Assembly: GCA_017937735.1 (NCBI GenBank)
Contig: JAGBCZ010000029.1
Location: forward strand, 1 to 41,453
Reading direction: 5' to 3'
Length of the DNA: 41,453 nt
Source: Alphaproteobacteria bacterium
GTDB taxonomy: Bacteria > Pseudomonadota > Alphaproteobacteria > Rs-D84
Part shown: piece by piece, positions 25,465-33,780 of the stretch
How positions within the stretch are numbered: position 1 is the stretch's first letter
How the letters are laid out: each line of letters starts with the position of its first letter
Made by a program: the position numbers and the translations under genes
Notes under the pieces: generated by a model
Told to the model about the DNA's origin: nothing
The model's input: the letters and a program-made list of their open reading frames with translations, nothing else
Databases searched by the model: none

Positions 25465-26166
25465 ATGAAAAGAATAGTTTCATTGGCTGTATTGGTGGCG
25501 TTGACAACGACTGTGGCTGATGCTGCGCCCAGTTATATCAAGCGTGATGCCCGTGGTGGATATGATGTAACATACGATTATACAGACAAGGCAAAAAATG
25601 GCTGGTATGTTGGTGGTCACGTTGCGTTAAATTTAATGAACTGGGAAAATGAATATACAACTGCTGACCCATTGGTTCCAAATTCTGGTTCTGATGAATA
25701 TTCTTTTGAAACTGTGTTTGGTGGTGATTTATTTGTTGGTAAGACATTTAAATATTTTTGGCGTGCAGAAATCGAAGCTGGTTTGTTGGGGCAGTTTGAA
25801 GATAAAGATAATTTGTTTAGTTTTCAAATGACAATCCCATATTTAATGGCGAACGGATATTATGACTTTGCAAATGGTCTGTATGTTGGTGCGGGACTTG
25901 GTATTGCAATGCCAACAACAGAACTTGATGGTACTGTATTTGTTGGTGGTGACCGCAAAGAACAAACATTATCGCCAATGGCGGGTATTATGTTGGGATA
26001 TGCATATGAACTGGATTATAATCTGACATTGGACGTTCGTTATCGTTTGGCTGGGTTAATGGGTACAGATCATGAACGTATTGATACAGCGGGTTATGCG
26101 TTTAAAAACGAAATCGGTTTAATCTTGGATAACTCGATTTCTGTTGGTATCAGATATAATTTCTAA
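25465..26166 (+). CDS. Outer-membrane beta-barrel protein (OmpA/Omp25-like)
   Basis: A signal peptide (about 1-20, ending VADAA) is followed by alternating hydrophobic/polar strands: GWYVGGHVALNLMNW, ETVFGGDLFVGKTF, GLYVGAGLGIAMP and NLTLDVRYRLAGL. The C-terminus is SVGIRYNF with a terminal Phe, the usual signal for Bam insertion. This suggests an eight-stranded barrel of about 210 residues, as in small surface porins of alphaproteobacteria. Function could be adhesion or structural. It begins an accessory surface-protein region. Confidence 0.75.
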   Translation: MKRIVSLAVLVALTTTVADAAPSYIKRDARGGYDVTYDYTDKAKNGWYVGGHVALNLMNWENEYTTADPLVPNSGSDEYSFETVFGGDLFVGKTFKYFWRAEIEAGLLGQFEDKDNLFSFQMTIPYLMANGYYDFANGLYVGAGLGIAMPTTELDGTVFVGGDRKEQTLSPMAGIMLGYAYELDYNLTLDVRYRLAGLMGTDHERIDTAGYAFKNEIGLILDNSISVGIRYNF

Positions 26167-26247
26167 AAAAAAATAGGAAAAAATAAAAAAGGGCTTTTTG
26201 AACAATCAAAAATATGATATAATGATTGCGAGTAGAGAGAATATAAC

Positions 26248-27222
26248 ATGAAAACAAAATTTAACATCTTGTCTGCATCATTGGTTGGCATCGTATGTGC
26301 ATCGATAATGACACCATCGTTTGCGGCATCATCTGTTCGTTCGTTGGGTGGGGCGGGTACATATACCGGCACATCATCTGTACGTGCGAATGCGGCGGCC
26401 AGTACATCTGGTTCTGCGGTGACTGCGGCACGTGCTGGGTCAATTCGTATAAACAATGGTGGTGCGACCAAGACGAATACAACGGCGTCACTGCGTACAC
26501 CATCGACCCGTTCTGCGACTGCGCCACGTTTATCAATTGGTAAATACTTGGCTGGGTCCAGTGCATTGGGTGGTTCATCAACAGGTGGCAACGTTAACAT
26601 TGGTCAATCTGGTGTAACGGCCGACTTGGCAGAATTGAAACAGGGCCTGGCAGATTTAGAAGAAGAAATCAAAAATTTGACCGGTGGCGAAACGGTGGTT
26701 GATTTTGTTTACGATGAAACAACAGGTGATTTGATATTAAAGCATGGCGATGATGAATACCCTGTGAATTTAGGTACCAAGGATGCATTGGATACAATGC
26801 AAGAACAAATTGATATAATCATTGCAAATTCTAGCGCAACGATAGAGGCGGACGAAAACACCTATATCGAAATAACAGAAGATTCAGAAAAGAATACCAA
26901 GACAGTGTCTGCAATTCTTAGTGCACTGGACAGCCAGGGGGCATTAACAGACGGTCTGACCACAGGTAAGGCTGTGGAAGGTTACGTAACAGGCTATGTT
27001 ACGGACTATGCAATTCCAAAACCAAGTGATGCGTGTGTATCTGGATCGACAGTATGCGTATTGTCGGTTGATACATCTGGCAAATATTTCTGGTTGGAAT
27101 TGGTGGATGAAGTTGCAGATGAATCAACATCGGCAACAACATCAGAAACAGATGTATCAGAAACGTATGAATCGGAAACGTATGAATCAGAATCAACTGA
27201 TGATATGTTAACTGATTTATAA
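26248..27222 (+). CDS. Secreted low-complexity surface protein
   Basis: I recognise no family. A signal peptide (1-26, ending PSFAA) is followed by a Ser/Thr/Ala/Gly-rich region to about 120, then a short coiled-coil-like segment (DLAELKQGLADLEEEIKNL, about 129-147). A mixed region with repeated D-x-x-T-G-D/K motifs follows. Two Cys (DACVSGSTVCVL) could form a disulfide. The C-terminus is acidic, with the repeat ETYESETYESES. Such composition suggests an exported, possibly adhesive, protein. TATAAT at 26218-26223 is a likely -10 box. The protein lacks a barrel or anchor motif I can name. Confidence 0.6.
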   Translation: MKTKFNILSASLVGIVCASIMTPSFAASSVRSLGGAGTYTGTSSVRANAAASTSGSAVTAARAGSIRINNGGATKTNTTASLRTPSTRSATAPRLSIGKYLAGSSALGGSSTGGNVNIGQSGVTADLAELKQGLADLEEEIKNLTGGETVVDFVYDETTGDLILKHGDDEYPVNLGTKDALDTMQEQIDIIIANSSATIEADENTYIEITEDSEKNTKTVSAILSALDSQGALTDGLTTGKAVEGYVTGYVTDYAIPKPSDACVSGSTVCVLSVDTSGKYFWLELVDEVADESTSATTSETDVSETYESETYESESTDDMLTDL

Positions 27223-27290
27223 TTGCAGATCTGGAACGAAATAAAACAAACAAAAAACTAAAAACAACAAAACGAAAGAAAGGAACAACA

Positions 27291-27911
27291 ATGAAAAAAT
27301 TAACAGCAGGCATTTTTGCTACAATCTTGGGTTTAACAGCAGTCGATGCATTCGCAGCACCAGTTGCATCTACAGACTATGTTCAAAGTGCGTTGGAAAC
27401 TTTGGATTCATCTGCAACAGCAACAGAAGGTACCGCTTTGACAGGCGTTACAGTTGTTGACGGTAAAATTACAAGCAAAACAGAAGTTGCATTGCCAACA
27501 ATAACGAATTTGAAAGCTGGTTTGGACAGTACTGCAAATGCTGAAGAAGGTAAGGTTGTAACAGGCGTTAACATGACAGATGGTGCAATCACTGTTACAT
27601 CAGGCACAGTAAGCTATAACAATTTGACAGATAAACCAACATTGTTTACAAATGCAGACCGTGATTCTGCTGAAAAAGGTGCACAAGCTGGTTACGCTTT
27701 GTCTGCAGTAGCAATGGAAGATGGTCAGTTTGCTATCAAAGAAGTTGCATTGCCAACGACAGCAAATTTGAAAGCTGATTTGGATAGTACAGCAGATGCA
27801 GGTGCAAAGAAATTGTTGCAAAGTGTAACTATGACAGATGGAGTAATAACAGCAGGAACAACAGTAGAAATTGTTGATGTATATCCATACAAAGCACCAG
27901 TAGCAGAATAA
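27291..27911 (+). CDS. Secreted repeat protein, unknown function
   Basis: A signal peptide (about 1-22, ending AFAA) precedes APVASTDYVQSAL. The rest contains three imperfect repeats of about 45-60 residues: ALPTITNLKAGLDSTANAEEGKVVTGVNMTDGAIT, KEVALPTTANLKADLDSTADAGAKKLLQSVTMTDGVIT and a first, shorter version. Only soluble beta-type segments are visible. The S-T-D-Y-V motif after the signal peptide resembles N-T-N-Y-I in the small secreted protein at 28593-28874. AAAGGAACAACA precedes the start and a TTCG-loop terminator follows. Confidence 0.65.
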   Translation: MKKLTAGIFATILGLTAVDAFAAPVASTDYVQSALETLDSSATATEGTALTGVTVVDGKITSKTEVALPTITNLKAGLDSTANAEEGKVVTGVNMTDGAITVTSGTVSYNNLTDKPTLFTNADRDSAEKGAQAGYALSAVAMEDGQFAIKEVALPTTANLKADLDSTADAGAKKLLQSVTMTDGVITAGTTVEIVDVYPYKAPVAE

Positions 27912-27934
27912 TACAACCATTGTATTATGAAAAT

Positions 27935-27962
27935 AAATTGGGGGTTCGCCCCCAATTTTTTT
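27935..27962 (+). terminator. Strong terminator with TTCG tetraloop
   Basis: AAATTGGGGG and CCCCCAATTT form a 10-bp stem around a TTCG loop, followed by a T run. It ends the secreted repeat-protein gene. Confidence 0.85.
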
Positions 27963-27990
27963 ATGTTTTTTCTTTTTTTTCTTTTTTTTT

Positions 27991-28022
27991 GTCATCCTGT
28001 GGCTTGACCACAGGACCCAGGT
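27991..28022 (+). repeat. REP-like palindrome, copy 1
   Basis: This 32-bp unit begins GTCATCCTGTGG and ends CACAGGACCCAGGT. Its inner stem CCTGTGG/CCACAGG encloses a 5-base loop (CTTGA, TCAAG on the other strand). It is identical to copy 2 and faces the diverged inverted copy at 28061. Confidence 0.85.
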
Positions 28023-28060
28023 GGATTATTCAAATTGTTGTGTGCATTACATGCACATAT

Positions 28061-28092
28061 ACCTAGGTTCTGGTGTCAAGCACCAGAATGAC
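28061..28092 (-). repeat. REP-like palindrome, diverged inverted copy
   Basis: This inverted 32-bp unit (ACCTAGGTTCTGGTG ... CACCAGAATGAC) differs from the perfect copies at several stem positions. The inner stem remains fully complementary (TCTGGTG/CACCAGA) and the TCAAG loop and outer ends are conserved. Confidence 0.75.
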
Positions 28093-28119
28093 AAAGGGGA
28101 GGGCATGGTAAAAAACTCT

Positions 28120-28151
28120 GTCATCCTGTGGCTTGACCACAGGACCCAGGT
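28120..28151 (+). repeat. REP-like palindrome, copy 2 (left of GIY-YIG gene)
   Basis: This is identical to copy 1 over 32 bp. It lies just upstream of the GIY-YIG start codon at 28169 and is the exact inverse of the copy at 28487. Confidence 0.85.
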
Positions 28152-28168
28152 CATGTATCATATTTATT

Positions 28169-28477
28169 ATGATTGGTTATCAAAAATTTTACTATGTTTA
28201 TATTTTATCGAATAAACGTAATGGTGCGTTATATATTGGTTTTACCAGTAATCTGCCACAACGTATATATGAACACAAACAACATTTAACGCCCGGCTTT
28301 ACCAGCAAATATAATATAGATAAATTGGTTTATTTTGAACGTTTTGAAGATGCAAATGAAGCAATCAGACACGAAAAAAGATTAAAGAATTGGAAACGTA
28401 ATTGGAAAAAAGATTTAATTGAAAGATATAACCCCGAATGGCGTGATTTGTATGAAGATTTAAATAATTTATTATAG
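28169..28477 (+). CDS. Small GIY-YIG nuclease family protein
   Basis: The 102-residue protein is a single GIY-YIG domain of the YhbQ/UPF0213-like type. YYVYILSNKRNGALYIG (about residues 8-24) gives both signature strands. TSNLPQRIYEHKQ carries the catalytic Arg, EDANEAIRHEKRLKNWKR the catalytic Glu, and NPEWRDLYEDL is the usual C-terminal motif. I chose ATG 28169; an upstream in-frame ATG (28133) lies within the adjacent palindromic repeat. The gene is enclosed by perfect 32-bp inverted repeats, which suggests a mobile or repeat-dispersing role. This is inference; related proteins have no settled function. Confidence 0.85.
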   Translation: MIGYQKFYYVYILSNKRNGALYIGFTSNLPQRIYEHKQHLTPGFTSKYNIDKLVYFERFEDANEAIRHEKRLKNWKRNWKKDLIERYNPEWRDLYEDLNNLL

Positions 28478-28486
28478 AAATAACAA

Positions 28487-28518
28487 ACCTGGGTCCTGTG
28501 GTCAAGCCACAGGATGAC
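28487..28518 (-). repeat. REP-like palindrome, inverted copy (right of GIY-YIG gene)
   Basis: This is the exact reverse complement of copy 2 over 32 bases, ten bases after the GIY-YIG stop codon. Confidence 0.85.
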
Positions 28519-28538
28519 AAAATAAAAATGCCACATAA

Positions 28539-28562
28539 AAAAATCCCCATAGGGATGTTTTT
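28539..28562 (-). terminator. Terminator of the small secreted protein gene
   Basis: ATCCC and GGGAT form a short stem with a CATA loop, flanked by A and T tracts, downstream of the minus-strand gene 28593-28874. Confidence 0.6.
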
Positions 28563-28592
28563 ATCTGAAATCTATTTTGGTTTCTTGTTTTT

Positions 28593-28874
28593 TTATTCGA
28601 CCCAGATTAACGCCTCGCCCGTGCCGGTGGATGCGGTTGGAATTGTTCCATACTTTACAACGCCCGCAGTGGTTTGCGTGCCAGTCGCAACGTTTATTGT
28701 CTTGTTTGTAATGGTGACATTTGTTCCCTGGGATAATTTAACCTTGTCCACTTCTGTGTCTGTATATCCCTTAACATGTGTAACAACGCCATCAATATAA
28801 TTTGTATTAGGAATTGCCGCAAACGCAGGTGATGTTAAAATAGATAAAAATGTCAATAAAACTGCGGCTTTCAT
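28593..28874 (-). CDS. Small secreted protein, hypothetical
   Basis: The 93-residue product has a signal peptide (MKAAVLLTFLSILTSPAFAA) followed by IPNTNYIDGVVTHVKGYTDTEVDKV and a Thr/Gly-rich beta-type tail ending GEALIWVE. I do not recognise a family. The first mature residues resemble those of the secreted protein at 27291, so they may be related surface proteins of different length; this one could be a shortened member. ATG 28874 has AAAGGGA upstream; an earlier in-frame ATG at 28901 would add nine non-signal residues. Confidence 0.6.
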   Translation of the reverse strand: MKAAVLLTFLSILTSPAFAAIPNTNYIDGVVTHVKGYTDTEVDKVKLSQGTNVTITNKTINVATGTQTTAGVVKYGTIPTASTGTGEALIWVE

Positions 28875-28960
28875 CGTTTTTATTCCCTTTCCATGTTGCA
28901 ATTATAACAAAAATTATAACGTTTGGTCAACAGGCAATATGAATATTTATAATTTTTTTG

Positions 28961-29536
28961 TTAAAATAATCCAACCAATGTTATTCCCAATACTGCGGCA
29001 ACGATTGCGCCAATCGTTAATGGCCAAAAATACTTGTTCACAATGGCGTTTGCACGTTCTTGGAAAAAATACAGTAATGTCGCAATTATCGCAAAGCGGC
29101 CTGTGCGGAATATCGCAGATACAGCCAAAAATAACAATATTGGATATCCGATAAACCCAAGCCATATCGCCAATAATTTGTACGGTATTGGCGTGACAGC
29201 AGTCAGAACAATTATCAATATGCCATATTTGCTGAACATCGGTTTAATCGCTGATTCAATCAATTCTGGGTTCGAAAATGTTTCAATTAACCAAATGCCC
29301 ACAGAATCATACAGCCACATCCCAATCATATATGCAATCGCACCGCCAACAATCGAACCAATACTGGCCGCAACTGTTATCGGAAATGCGCGTTTTTTAT
29401 TCGCAATAATTGGTGGGGTCATGAAAACTTCGGGTGGGATAAATAAAAATATCGATTCGCATATTGTCAGTAAAAATACAATCCATGAATACCCACGTGA
29501 TTCTGATTTCTTTAATATGTATTCTGAAAATTTCAT
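28961..29536 (-). CDS. YqaA/DedA-family membrane protein
   Basis: This is a polytopic inner-membrane protein of the VTT (SNARE-associated) superfamily, whose members are linked to lipid flipping and envelope homeostasis. Four or five hydrophobic helices are visible. IFLFIPPEVFMTPPIIANKK and KYGILIIVLTAVTPIPYKLLAIWLGFI match the two re-entrant-loop blocks, the second with the T-P-I-P-Y-K motif of YqaA. ATG 29536 is preferred over 29542 because a G-rich AGGGGG tract then has normal spacing. The length of 191 residues fits YqaA better than DedA. Confidence 0.82.
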   Translation of the reverse strand: MKFSEYILKKSESRGYSWIVFLLTICESIFLFIPPEVFMTPPIIANKKRAFPITVAASIGSIVGGAIAYMIGMWLYDSVGIWLIETFSNPELIESAIKPMFSKYGILIIVLTAVTPIPYKLLAIWLGFIGYPILLFLAVSAIFRTGRFAIIATLLYFFQERANAIVNKYFWPLTIGAIVAAVLGITLVGLF

Positions 29537-29630
29537 GTCCATCCCCCTGTGATAAAAAAAATTTACTTGATTGTAAATTATTAAATATTAAATTACAATA
29601 ACATAATAACCGAAAGCAAAGATGGCATAA

Positions 29631-29981
29631 ATGCAAAAAAAACAATTTAATTCAAATCGTGGCGAACGTATCGCAAGTAAGGTGCAAACACTGGTCGCAG
29701 AAATACTGCGTGATATTTATAGTGATGACCCGCTGATTGGTGGTGTGTCATTGGTCGGTGCAGATGCGCATGGTGGATTGCAATTTGTGCGCTTGTTCTA
29801 TTATACACGTAACCCAGATGTTAATGCAGTGCAAAAAAGACTGGATGAAATTACACGTTCTGTGCGGTTTGAACTGGGGGGGCGGATGAACCAAAAATAT
29901 GTGCCTGATATTCGTTTTGCCTATGATGATACGCTGGAACGTGCCGCCAGAATTGACGAATTGTTAAATAACCTAAAATAG
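29631..29981 (+). CDS. rbfA: Ribosome-binding factor A
   Basis: RbfA binds the immature 30S subunit and assists 16S rRNA processing. The single KH-type domain protein of 116 residues shows [19 protein letters not shown] at the N-terminus, [20 protein letters not shown] in the middle and [34 protein letters not shown] at the C-terminus, all in the family order. It is not next to infB or truB, its usual partners, but precedes lepA, another translation factor. Confidence 0.9.
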   Translation: MQKKQFNSNRGERIASKVQTLVAEILRDIYSDDPLIGGVSLVGADAHGGLQFVRLFYYTRNPDVNAVQKRLDEITRSVRFELGGRMNQKYVPDIRFAYDDTLERAARIDELLNNLK

Positions 29982-30030
29982 TCAAAAAAAATACCTTGCG
30001 AATGCGTCAATACTGGTTTATCATTGCCGC

Positions 30031-31824
30031 ATGAAACAGACTAATATTAGAAACTTTTCCATTGTTGCACATATTGACCATGGTAAATCAACACTGTCAG
30101 ACAGATTGATTGAATTTACAGGTGGTTTGCAATCCCGTGAAATGAAGGCCCAGGTCTTGGATTCGATGGATATCGAACGTGAACGTGGTATTACGATTAA
30201 GGCACAAACTGTGCGACTGAATTATACAGCGAAAAATGGTGAAACGTATCAATTGAACTTGATGGATACGCCGGGACATGTGGACTTTTCGTACGAAGTG
30301 TCACGTTCGTTGGCTGCGTGCGAAGGGGCGTTGGTGCTGGTCGATGCAACCCAAGGTGTTCAGGCACAAACACTGGCAAATGCGTATTTGGCGTTGGATA
30401 ATGATTTGGAAATGTTGCCGGTGCTGAATAAAATTGACTTGCCGTCCAGCGATGTCGCAGGAACACGTGAACAAATCGCAGATGTTATCGGGCTGGATGC
30501 AAAAGATGCGTTGGCTGTGTCTGGGAAAACTGGCGATGGTGTGCCAGAATTGCTGGAAGAAATTGTTAACAAGTTGCCACCACCGCATGGTGATGAAAAT
30601 GCACCAACACGTGCGTTGCTGGTTGATTCTTGGTATGATTCTTATCTGGGTGTGGTGATTTTGGTGCGTGTGGTTGATGGCGCATTATCACGTGGTCAGA
30701 AAATTAAATTTATGGCGACTGGTGCAGAATATGTTGTCGATAAAATTGGTTACTTTACGCCGAAAATGGTTAATGTGGATAAACTGAATACTGGCGAAAT
30801 CGGGTTTATTATCACAGGTATGAAGACAATTCATGACTGCAAAGTTGGGGATACGATTATTGATGCACGTGCAGATAATGCAACAATGTTGCCTGGGTTT
30901 AAACCGTCTGTGCCGGTGGTGTTTTCTTCGTTCTTTCCGGTAGAGGCAGACGATTATCCAACATTTCGTGAAAGTGCAGAAAAGTTGGCGTTAAATGATG
31001 CGTCTTTTATGTTTACTGTTGAAAAATCTTCTGCGCTGGGGTTTGGGTTGCGTTGTGGATTTTTGGGTTTGCTGCATATGGAAATTATCAGTGAACGTCT
31101 GTCACGTGAATTTAATTTAAATCTGATAAATACTGTGCCAAGTGTGCTGTATAAAATTCATATGCGTAATGGCGAAGTGATTGACTTGGAAAACCCAGCA
31201 GATATGCCCGAGGCAACACGAATTGCATCTATCGAAGAACCGTGGGTGCGTGCAACAATTATGATGCCTGATAAATATATGGGTGGCATTATGTCGCTGT
31301 GCGCAGAAAGACGTGGTGTGCAAGAAAATATTTCTTATGTTGGTAATCGTGCGGTGTTGGTGTATCAGTTGCCATTGGCAGAAATTGTCTTCGATTTCTA
31401 TGACAGGGTGAAATCTATATCTTCGGGATATGCATCGTTTGACTATGTCGTGTATGGTTATCAGGCATCTGATTTGGTCAAGGTTAATATCTTGGTTAAC
31501 GAAGAAAATGTCGAACCATTGTCTTTTATGTGTCATCGTTCGTTCGCAGAAAAACGTGGTCGACAAATCGTGGAAAAGTTAAAGGACTTAATCCCACGCC
31601 ACCAATTTAAAATTCCATTGCAGGCCGCAATCGGTGGAAAAATTATCGCAAGAGAAACTATTGCTGCGTATCGTAAAGACGTTACTGCAAAGTGCTATGG
31701 GGGGGATATAACACGTAAACGTAAACTGTTGGAAAAACAAAAAGAAGGTAAAAAACGTATGCGTTCTTTTGGAAATGTAGAAATTCCACAGTCTGCATTT
31801 ATAAATGCATTGAAAGTGTCTTAA
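30031..31824 (+). CDS. lepA: Elongation factor 4 (LepA), ribosomal GTPase
   Basis: LepA is a translational GTPase involved in translation and 30S maturation. The GTPase domain starts [19 protein letters not shown] (P-loop), with [10 protein letters not shown] (switch I), [12 protein letters not shown] (switch II) and NKIDLPSSD. Domains II, III and V follow, and the LepA-specific C-terminal domain ends [36 protein letters not shown]. The length of 597 residues is standard. The next gene starts 17 bases after its stop. Confidence 0.95.
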   Translation: MKQTNIRNFSIVAHIDHGKSTLSDRLIEFTGGLQSREMKAQVLDSMDIERERGITIKAQTVRLNYTAKNGETYQLNLMDTPGHVDFSYEVSRSLAACEGALVLVDATQGVQAQTLANAYLALDNDLEMLPVLNKIDLPSSDVAGTREQIADVIGLDAKDALAVSGKTGDGVPELLEEIVNKLPPPHGDENAPTRALLVDSWYDSYLGVVILVRVVDGALSRGQKIKFMATGAEYVVDKIGYFTPKMVNVDKLNTGEIGFIITGMKTIHDCKVGDTIIDARADNATMLPGFKPSVPVVFSSFFPVEADDYPTFRESAEKLALNDASFMFTVEKSSALGFGLRCGFLGLLHMEIISERLSREFNLNLINTVPSVLYKIHMRNGEVIDLENPADMPEATRIASIEEPWVRATIMMPDKYMGGIMSLCAERRGVQENISYVGNRAVLVYQLPLAEIVFDFYDRVKSISSGYASFDYVVYGYQASDLVKVNILVNEENVEPLSFMCHRSFAEKRGRQIVEKLKDLIPRHQFKIPLQAAIGGKIIARETIAAYRKDVTAKCYGGDITRKRKLLEKQKEGKKRMRSFGNVEIPQSAFINALKVS

Positions 31825-31841
31825 ATAAAAAGGTTTAGATT

Positions 31842-32270
31842 ATGAACTGGTTTACTTATTTAGTTAAAACCCCATGGGCGCAAAAAAAACAAGATTGGGC
31901 AGAATTTAAACAGATTTCTGGGGCGTTGCAAGATGCAAAAATCTGTTTGGAAAAAACAGAACAAGGCGTGTTGCATATATTCTTTGAAGAAGAGCAGTTT
32001 GAAGAGGTTGATGCATGTCTAAAAGAACGTGTGATGTTGGCGCGTACAAGGCCGTTAAATGAAACACCTTATGATTATGAATTGATGCATTTTCAAGATA
32101 GCCGTTGTACAAACTTTGTGCCAATTGGTGATGAACAATTATGCCCGTGTACGGCATGTCCTGCGCATCCTGCAAATAAAGCCTATTATGATGCACGTAA
32201 TAATGTTGCAAGACTGAAAGGTGAATATAAAAAATTCTGGAAAAATAAATTTAATCAAAAAACAAAATAA
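31842..32270 (+). CDS. Hypothetical Cys-containing protein, 142 residues
   Basis: I do not recognise this protein. It is soluble and highly charged, with an N-terminal MNWFTYLVKTPWAQKKQDWAEF and a C-terminal basic helix (ARLKGEYKKFWKNKF). Near the middle Cys89, Cys101, Cys103 and Cys106 form a C-x11-C-x-C-x2-C cluster followed by a His (CPAHP), which could bind a metal. It sits 17 bases after lepA and 17 before the recombinase-like gene, so the three are probably cotranscribed. AAGGTTTAGATT precedes the start. Confidence 0.6.
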   Translation: MNWFTYLVKTPWAQKKQDWAEFKQISGALQDAKICLEKTEQGVLHIFFEEEQFEEVDACLKERVMLARTRPLNETPYDYELMHFQDSRCTNFVPIGDEQLCPCTACPAHPANKAYYDARNNVARLKGEYKKFWKNKFNQKTK

Positions 32271-32287
32271 ACATCAGGGGGCCGAAT

Positions 32288-33295
32288 ATGGCACACCAAT
32301 TTTATTTTAATACGTATATCTTGGATAACTTGCCTGCACCAGCCAAGGGATTTGATGTTGTGCAAGATATGGAAGATGCAAGATTGCGTTTGTATATTAC
32401 CAGTCGTGGTGTTAAAACGTTCTTTGTGCGTAAGCGTGTTAATGGTAAAGATAAAAGAATTATAATCGGTAATTATCCAGAAGTTGATATTGATGATGCA
32501 AGACGTGCTGTTGTAAGTGTACTGGAAAATGCGTCTAAAAAATCTGTCGTGCGCAGAAAAAAAATTACTTTCAAAGAATTGTTGGATTTGTATCTGAAAA
32601 ATAAAGTGCGCAGAACAGAAGATTCTTATATGAAATTGTTGCGTTCTGTGAACAGGCATTTATCTGATTTGTTTGATAAAAACGTATCTGATATTTCAAC
32701 AGATGATTTAAAAAATGTTGTGTCGAAAATATCTGGAACTGCAATTGCGGCACGTATGCAAGAACTGATGCAAAGTGTTTTTAAATACGCAATAGAGCAG
32801 GGATATGTAAAACAAAATCCGGCAATCGGATTAGAAAAAATAAAACAAAATCGCCGTGTGCGTCCGTTGAATAAATCAGGGTTAAAAAAACTGATAAAGG
32901 TAATAGAAGGTTTAGATGATGTTGTTTTGCGTGGCGCATTTTTGATGCTGATTTATGGGTTTGCGCCACGTTCAAAAATTTTTTCAATGGCGTGGGATGA
33001 TTTAGATTTTAATCATGATATGTGGTTAAATCGACCATTGTCTGACAGGGCTATTTTATTATTGCAAGATTTACCACAAGATGGCGACTGGGTTTTCCCA
33101 AGCCATGGTGGAATGCATTTGATGGATCCACGTACATCGTGGAGGCGTGTTGCGACCCAGGCAGGAATTCCAAATTTAACGATGGATGATGTATATAAAT
33201 TCTTGATGCGTCAGGTTGTTTGGGCATCAGACAAGGAAGATTTTCGTACGAATTTAAACACATTGCTGGACGAAATTTTATCTGATAACTTTTAG
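32288..33295 (+). CDS. Degenerate tyrosine recombinase (integrase-like)
   Basis: The layout follows phage-type integrases. An N-terminal arm-binding-like domain (about 1-80, with YITSRGVKTFFVRKRVNGKDKR and IGNYPEVDIDDAR) comes first. A core-binding domain (about 92-185) ends with KYAIEQGYVKQNPAIGLEKI. The catalytic-domain remnant lies at about 195-335. The first catalytic Arg survives (Arg228 in GFAPRSK). The His-x-x-Arg box is replaced by the region LTMDDVYKF, and no nucleophile Tyr occurs near the C-terminus. It is therefore unlikely to recombine DNA and may act as a DNA-binding protein. AGGGGG precedes the start. Confidence 0.72.
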   Translation: MAHQFYFNTYILDNLPAPAKGFDVVQDMEDARLRLYITSRGVKTFFVRKRVNGKDKRIIIGNYPEVDIDDARRAVVSVLENASKKSVVRRKKITFKELLDLYLKNKVRRTEDSYMKLLRSVNRHLSDLFDKNVSDISTDDLKNVVSKISGTAIAARMQELMQSVFKYAIEQGYVKQNPAIGLEKIKQNRRVRPLNKSGLKKLIKVIEGLDDVVLRGAFLMLIYGFAPRSKIFSMAWDDLDFNHDMWLNRPLSDRAILLLQDLPQDGDWVFPSHGGMHLMDPRTSWRRVATQAGIPNLTMDDVYKFLMRQVVWASDKEDFRTNLNTLLDEILSDNF

Positions 33296-33335
33296 TGTTA
33301 AAAATGTGTGACTTGTTATCGTTTGTTATAATTAC

Positions 33336-33364
33336 TTGACACTATGATATGAAAATGATAGTCT
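33336..33364 (+). promoter_or_regulatory. Candidate promoter of acpP
   Basis: TTGACA (33336-33341) and TAGTCT (33359-33364) have a 17-base spacer, 60 bases before the acpP start. Confidence 0.55.
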
Positions 33365-33423
33365 TTAAGATAATGACGGTCATGGTAAGGACCAAAAAGT
33401 TTAACTAAAATAAAGGAAAAAAA

Positions 33424-33660
33424 ATGACAATTTTTGAACAAGTTAAAAAAATCGTAGCTGACAAGTTGGGTGTTTCAGAAGATAAAGTTACAGAAACAGC
33501 TGCATTTGTTAATGATTTGGGCGCAGATTCTTTGGACGTTGTAGAATTCGTTATGGAAGTTGAAAAAGAATTCGATATCACAATCCCAGATGAAGCTGCT
33601 GCAAAATTAGTAACTGTTGGCGATGCAGTAAAATATATCGAAGAACACAAGAAAAACTAA
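33424..33660 (+). CDS. acpP: Acyl carrier protein
   Basis: ACP carries growing acyl chains in fatty acid synthesis. The 78-residue acidic helical protein has the phosphopantetheine attachment motif [10 protein letters not shown] with Ser36, and the usual flanking helices. AAAGGAAAAAAA precedes the start. It lies directly before fabF, as in many bacteria, but a terminator-like hairpin separates them. Confidence 0.95.
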   Translation: MTIFEQVKKIVADKLGVSEDKVTETAAFVNDLGADSLDVVEFVMEVEKEFDITIPDEAAAKLVTVGDAVKYIEEHKKN

Positions 33661-33681
33661 TTTTTGTTTCAAATAAGTTCG

Positions 33682-33715
33682 AATCCATCAACGTGCAGTT
33701 GGTGGATTTTTTTTA
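33682..33715 (+). terminator. Terminator between acpP and fabF
   Basis: AATCCATCAAC and GTTGGTGGATT form an 11-bp stem (one G-T wobble) with a GTGCA loop and a T run. It may let acpP be expressed at a higher level than fabF. Confidence 0.75.
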
Positions 33716-33780
33716 CTGCAATTTTTTATAAAAACGATTATGATACAGGCGTATGTTAATCTTACAAAGGAATATATATT

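Larger units (their letters stand above)
28120..28518 (+). mobile_element. Putative GIY-YIG mobile unit with 32-bp terminal inverted repeats
   Basis: The 399-bp unit contains only the GIY-YIG gene and its two perfectly inverse 32-bp palindromic ends. No target-site duplication is obvious (ctct before, aaaa after). A second inverted pair without a gene lies 28 bases upstream (27991-28092). Confidence 0.5.

Noticed and set aside
27960..27990. T-rich homopolymer run as a phase-variable tract
   Set aside because: It lies after a terminator and before a repeat, outside any coding frame or visible promoter, so slippage would have no obvious effect.
29034..29552. 172-residue plus-strand reading frame antisense to the YqaA-like gene
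   Set aside because: It mirrors the membrane-protein codon pattern and has no recognisable motif or ribosome site.
32288..33295. Active prophage or genomic island integrase
   Set aside because: The catalytic HxxR and Tyr are absent and no phage genes, direct repeats or adjacent tRNA are seen.
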